Source: Enterococcus rotai
GTDB taxonomy: Bacteria; Bacillota; Bacilli; Lactobacillales; Enterococcaceae
Assembly (NCBI RefSeq): GCF_001465345.1
Contig: NZ_CP013655.1
Span: forward strand, 1,035,791 to 1,099,790
Reading direction: 5' to 3'
DNA: 64,000 bases
Below the pieces are notes generated by a model that saw only the letters and a program-made list of their open reading frames with translations, made no database searches and was not told the DNA's origin. Shown here piece by piece: positions 61,594-64,000 of this stretch. Numbering within the stretch: position 1 is the first letter of the stretch; each line of letters begins with the position of its first letter. The translations under genes and the position numbers were made by a program.

Positions 61594-62964
61594 TTAGAAT
61601 TCTTCTCTCGGTGATAGTGAAGCGAACTTATTAAATTCTTTAATAAATAACAGTTCGACAGTTCCTCGAGCACCACTCCGGTTTTTCTCGATAATCACTT
61701 CGATCACATTGTCGATTTCTGGCTCTTCACGAGCACCATCCTCGCCTTCTTCCCCACGATCATAGTAATCATCGCGATAAAGAAAAGCTACGATATCCGC
61801 ATCTTGCTCGATCGATCCAGACTCACGAATATCACTTAACACAGGACGTTTATCCTGACGTTGTTCTACACCACGAGATAATTGAGATAAGGCGATAACA
61901 GGAACTTTCAATTCCTTTGCTAGCTTCTTCAATTGACGAGAAATTTCAGATACTTCTTGTTGGCGGCTTTCACGACCCGTTCCTTCAATCAGCTGCAAGT
62001 AATCAATCAAAATCAAACCAAGATTGCCACGTTCTTGTGCTAGTTTACGACATTTCGCGCGAATTTCGGTAATTTTAATACCTGGTGTGTCATCGATATA
62101 GATTTGTGCTCTAGATAAGCTTCCCATTGCAATGATCAGGTTTTGCCACTCTTCTTCTGATAACTGACCAGTCCGTAAGTGTCCCGCTTCAATCGAACCT
62201 TCCGCACAAAGCATCCGGTTAACTAACGATTCCGCCCCCATTTCCAAACTGAAAATAGCAACAGAACGGTCTGTTTTAGTCCCGATATTTTGCGCGATAT
62301 TCAAGGCAAAGGCCGTTTTACCCACGGCTGGACGAGCAGCTAAAATGATTAATTCTTCTGCTTGTAGCCCAGCTGTCATTTTATCTAAGGCTGGATAACC
62401 TGTTGGTAATCCAGTAATGTCTTCATCGTTTTGATACAGTTGGTCAATATTGGCGATTGAAGTGTTCAAGACATCTGCAATCGACAAAAAGCCGCTTCGA
62501 TTTCTTTTTTCTGAAACCTCTAAGATGCTTCGTTCTGCATCATCTAGAATAGTCTCAACATCTTCCCCCTGTTCAAATCCTTTCGTAACAATCTCTGTAG
62601 CAGTTTGAATCAAATTGCGAAGCAATGATTTTTGTTCGACGATTTTTGCATAGTATACAATATTAGCAGCCGTTGGTACAGCTAATGCTAAATCAGATAG
62701 ATAGCTTAATCCCCCCACGTCTTCTAATAGATTTTCTTGTTCCAAGCGATCTTTGATCGTGATCACATCAATTGCTTCATTTCGATCATTCAAGGTAAGC
62801 ATAGTCTGAAAAATCAATTGATGATTACGGCGATAAAAATCTTTTGGTTCTATGTATTCTAAAGCATCGATAATAACCTCAGCATCTAAAAAAACTGACC
62901 CTAAAACGGCCTGCTCTGCTTCCATACTTTGGGGCGGTACTCGATCTTGCCATACTTCATTCAT
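61594..62964 (-). CDS. dnaB: Replicative DNA helicase
   Basis: 456 residues from ATG 62964 (GGAGAG); the frame runs on to 63024 without a site. N-terminal primase-binding domain (RVPPQSMEAEQAVLGSVFL... ), RecA-like domain with Walker A RPAVGKTA at 211-218, Walker B LGLILIDYLQL and the DR-SGSIEQDAD loop that binds DNA. Hexameric helicase of the replication fork (named dnaC in Bacillus). Intact and of normal length; placed next to rplI as in other Firmicutes. Confidence 0.97.
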   Translation of the reverse strand: MNEVWQDRVPPQSMEAEQAVLGSVFLDAEVIIDALEYIEPKDFYRRNHQLIFQTMLTLNDRNEAIDVITIKDRLEQENLLEDVGGLSYLSDLALAVPTAANIVYYAKIVEQKSLLRNLIQTATEIVTKGFEQGEDVETILDDAERSILEVSEKRNRSGFLSIADVLNTSIANIDQLYQNDEDITGLPTGYPALDKMTAGLQAEELIILAARPAVGKTAFALNIAQNIGTKTDRSVAIFSLEMGAESLVNRMLCAEGSIEAGHLRTGQLSEEEWQNLIIAMGSLSRAQIYIDDTPGIKITEIRAKCRKLAQERGNLGLILIDYLQLIEGTGRESRQQEVSEISRQLKKLAKELKVPVIALSQLSRGVEQRQDKRPVLSDIRESGSIEQDADIVAFLYRDDYYDRGEEGEDGAREEPEIDNVIEVIIEKNRSGARGTVELLFIKEFNKFASLSPREEF

Positions 62965-63007
62965 TTTTTTCTCTCCTATAGCTAAAATTACGCTTTTCAG
63001 TCTTTCT

Positions 63008-63037
63008 ATTTTAACAAGAAACAAGCGAAATGTACAA
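63008..63037 (-). promoter_or_regulatory. Possible dnaB promoter
   Basis: Minus strand TTGTAC (63032-63037), 18-base spacer, TAAAAT (63008-63013), 44 bases before the ATG; placed after the rplI terminator, so dnaB needs its own start. Confidence 0.5.
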
Positions 63038-63072
63038 TGACATTATCGTTTCATTTTTGATTGGGAATAAGT

Positions 63073-63100
63073 AAAAAACAGAGGTTAGCCTCTGTTTTTT
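63073..63100 (-). terminator. Terminator of the gdpP-rplI unit
   Basis: Perfect 12-bp stem AAAAAACAGAGG/CCTCTGTTTTTT with a 4-base loop and T tail, six bases after rplI. Confidence 0.88.
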
Positions 63101-63105
63101 ACTCA

Positions 63106-63558
63106 TTATTCTTCTACAACATGAACTTTGATCGTTGCCGTTACTTCATGATGTAATTTAACTGGAACTTTTGTAAAGCCTAGTGAACGAATCGGTTGTG
63201 ATAGTTCTAGCTTACGTTTGTCTAATTTGACCTTATATTGCTTGTTTAAGGCTTCTGCGATTTGTTTTGAAGGAATAGACCCAAAGAGACGCCCATCCTC
63301 TCCAGCCTTCGCTTTAAGCTCTACAACAGTTTCTTCTTTTTCTAGAAATTCTTGCATTTTTTTGGCTTCCGCTAAAATTTCTGCTTCATGTTTATCTTGT
63401 GCTTTCTTTTGCCCAGCTAAAGCACTGATACTCCCTTTATTGGCTTCTTGAGCGTAACCATTTTTGATGAGAAAGTTTTGAGCGTAACCTGTTGGTACTT
63501 CTTTGACTTCTCCCTTTTTCCCTTTACCTTTAACGTCTTGTAAAAAAATAACTTTCAT
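63106..63558 (-). CDS. rplI: 50S ribosomal protein L9
   Basis: 150 residues, RBS AAGGAGG. N-terminal [31 protein letters not shown] is the L9 signature, followed by the long connecting helix (~40-78) and the C-terminal domain ending [20 protein letters not shown]. Binds 23S rRNA at the base of the L1 stalk. It follows gdpP after 35 bases and is likely translated from the same mRNA. Confidence 0.97.
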   Translation of the reverse strand: MKVIFLQDVKGKGKKGEVKEVPTGYAQNFLIKNGYAQEANKGSISALAGQKKAQDKHEAEILAEAKKMQEFLEKEETVVELKAKAGEDGRLFGSIPSKQIAEALNKQYKVKLDKRKLELSQPIRSLGFTKVPVKLHHEVTATIKVHVVEE

Positions 63559-63593
63559 ACTAGTATTCCTCCTTATTTTTAAAGCATAGAAGT

Positions 63594-64000
63594 TTATGGA
63601 GCTGGATCATACATTACATCTATATTTTGTTGGATCACTTTCAGCAGCTGCTCTTTTACCTCAGCCACTGTTACATTTGTTAATTGTACCGCAGCATTCG
63701 TAAAATGACCACCTCCGCCTAAATTTTCCATAATCAGTTGGACGTTGATCGACCCATTACTTCGTGCGCTGATCCCAATTTGCTTATCCGTTCGTTTTGT
63801 TATTACAAAAGCTGCGTTGATGCCCACCATCGATAATAATGTATCTGCCGTTTTCGCTGCAGTCACACTATCATATTCCTTCTCTTCACTACCCGTTACA
63901 ATGACTGTATCAGGTGTAACATACTCACTTTGAGCAATCAAACTGTTCATTTCCAAGTAGCTAGTTAAATCTGAGCTTAATAAATATTGTACTAAAGATG
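63594..64000 (-). CDS. gdpP: Cyclic-di-AMP phosphodiesterase GdpP, C-terminal part (5' end outside window)
   Basis: The frame is open to the window edge; about 135 C-terminal residues are visible. They form the end of the DHH/DHHA1 domain: [56 protein letters not shown], where GGGGH is the DHHA1 substrate motif. GdpP (YybT) is a membrane protein that degrades c-di-AMP. The gdpP-rplI-dnaB order supports the identity. The PAS, GGDEF and DHH parts lie outside. Confidence 0.93.
   Translation of the reverse strand, partial: SLVQYLLSSDLTSYLEMNSLIAQSEYVTPDTVIVTGSEEKEYDSVTAAKTADTLLSMVGINAAFVITKRTDKQIGISARSNGSINVQLIMENLGGGGHFTNAAVQLTNVTVAEVKEQLLKVIQQNIDVMYDPAP

Overview
The window looks like about 64 kb of chromosome from an Enterococcus species: AT-rich Gram-positive DNA, purine-rich ribosome sites, WxL/DUF916 surface proteins, a LevR-controlled mannose PTS, MprF and a lactococcal-type DhaQ/DhaS system. 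The right end carries gdpP-rplI-dnaB and purA, which I recall as the replication-origin-proximal order in enterococci. A one-mismatch parS site at 35929 and a cluster of perfect DnaA boxes at 6754-6921 fit that placement. The species cannot be fixed from sequence alone.

Layout. 1-5.1 kb: serC-serA-DUF1015 operon, then proBA. 5.1-12.1 kb: an XRE regulator, a histidinol-phosphatase-like PHP enzyme, a YfhO-type glycosyl-transfer membrane protein, a structured intergenic repeat, a nucleoside hydrolase and small hypotheticals. 12.2-20.3 kb: mprF, then gldA/dhaKLM for glycerol through dihydroxyacetone, with divergent dhaQ and convergent dhaS; a palindrome very close to the lactococcal DhaS site abuts the predicted dhaK promoter. 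20.5-28.5 kb: a large modular coiled-coil protein, a TMEM175-like channel, a lipoprotein, an HNH protein, an HdeD operon and a PadR/HAAS pair with two tandem operators. 28.6-35.8 kb: manO and the four PTS genes, driven by a textbook sigma-54 promoter, with the activator LevR upstream. 36-39.3 kb: a CHAP protein with five SH3-like repeats and an ABC-F ATPase.

39.5-50 kb is a WxL surface-protein operon on the minus strand: a 1056-residue beta-helix adhesin, a small sortase-type protein, two WxL proteins, a DUF916/DUF3324 protein, an unknown two-TM protein, a signal-peptidase homologue that has lost its catalytic Ser and Lys, and a second YfhO. Upstream lies an atypical winged-helix regulator, then a tyrosine recombinase gene enclosed by two 34-bp sites in perfect inverted orientation. 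Each site has 13-bp palindromic arms around a 7-bp asymmetric core, like loxP or FRT. The enclosed 1.4 kb carries a promoter-like sequence that now points away from the regulator and would point at it after inversion. I infer a self-contained phase-variation switch for the WxL operon; this is the most interesting system here.

52.9-58.3 kb: a two-component system with an FtsX-type ABC transporter, and a DUF3290-DUF421 pair. 58.4-64 kb: degV, purA, a GNAT acetyltransferase, dnaB, rplI and the 3' end of gdpP.
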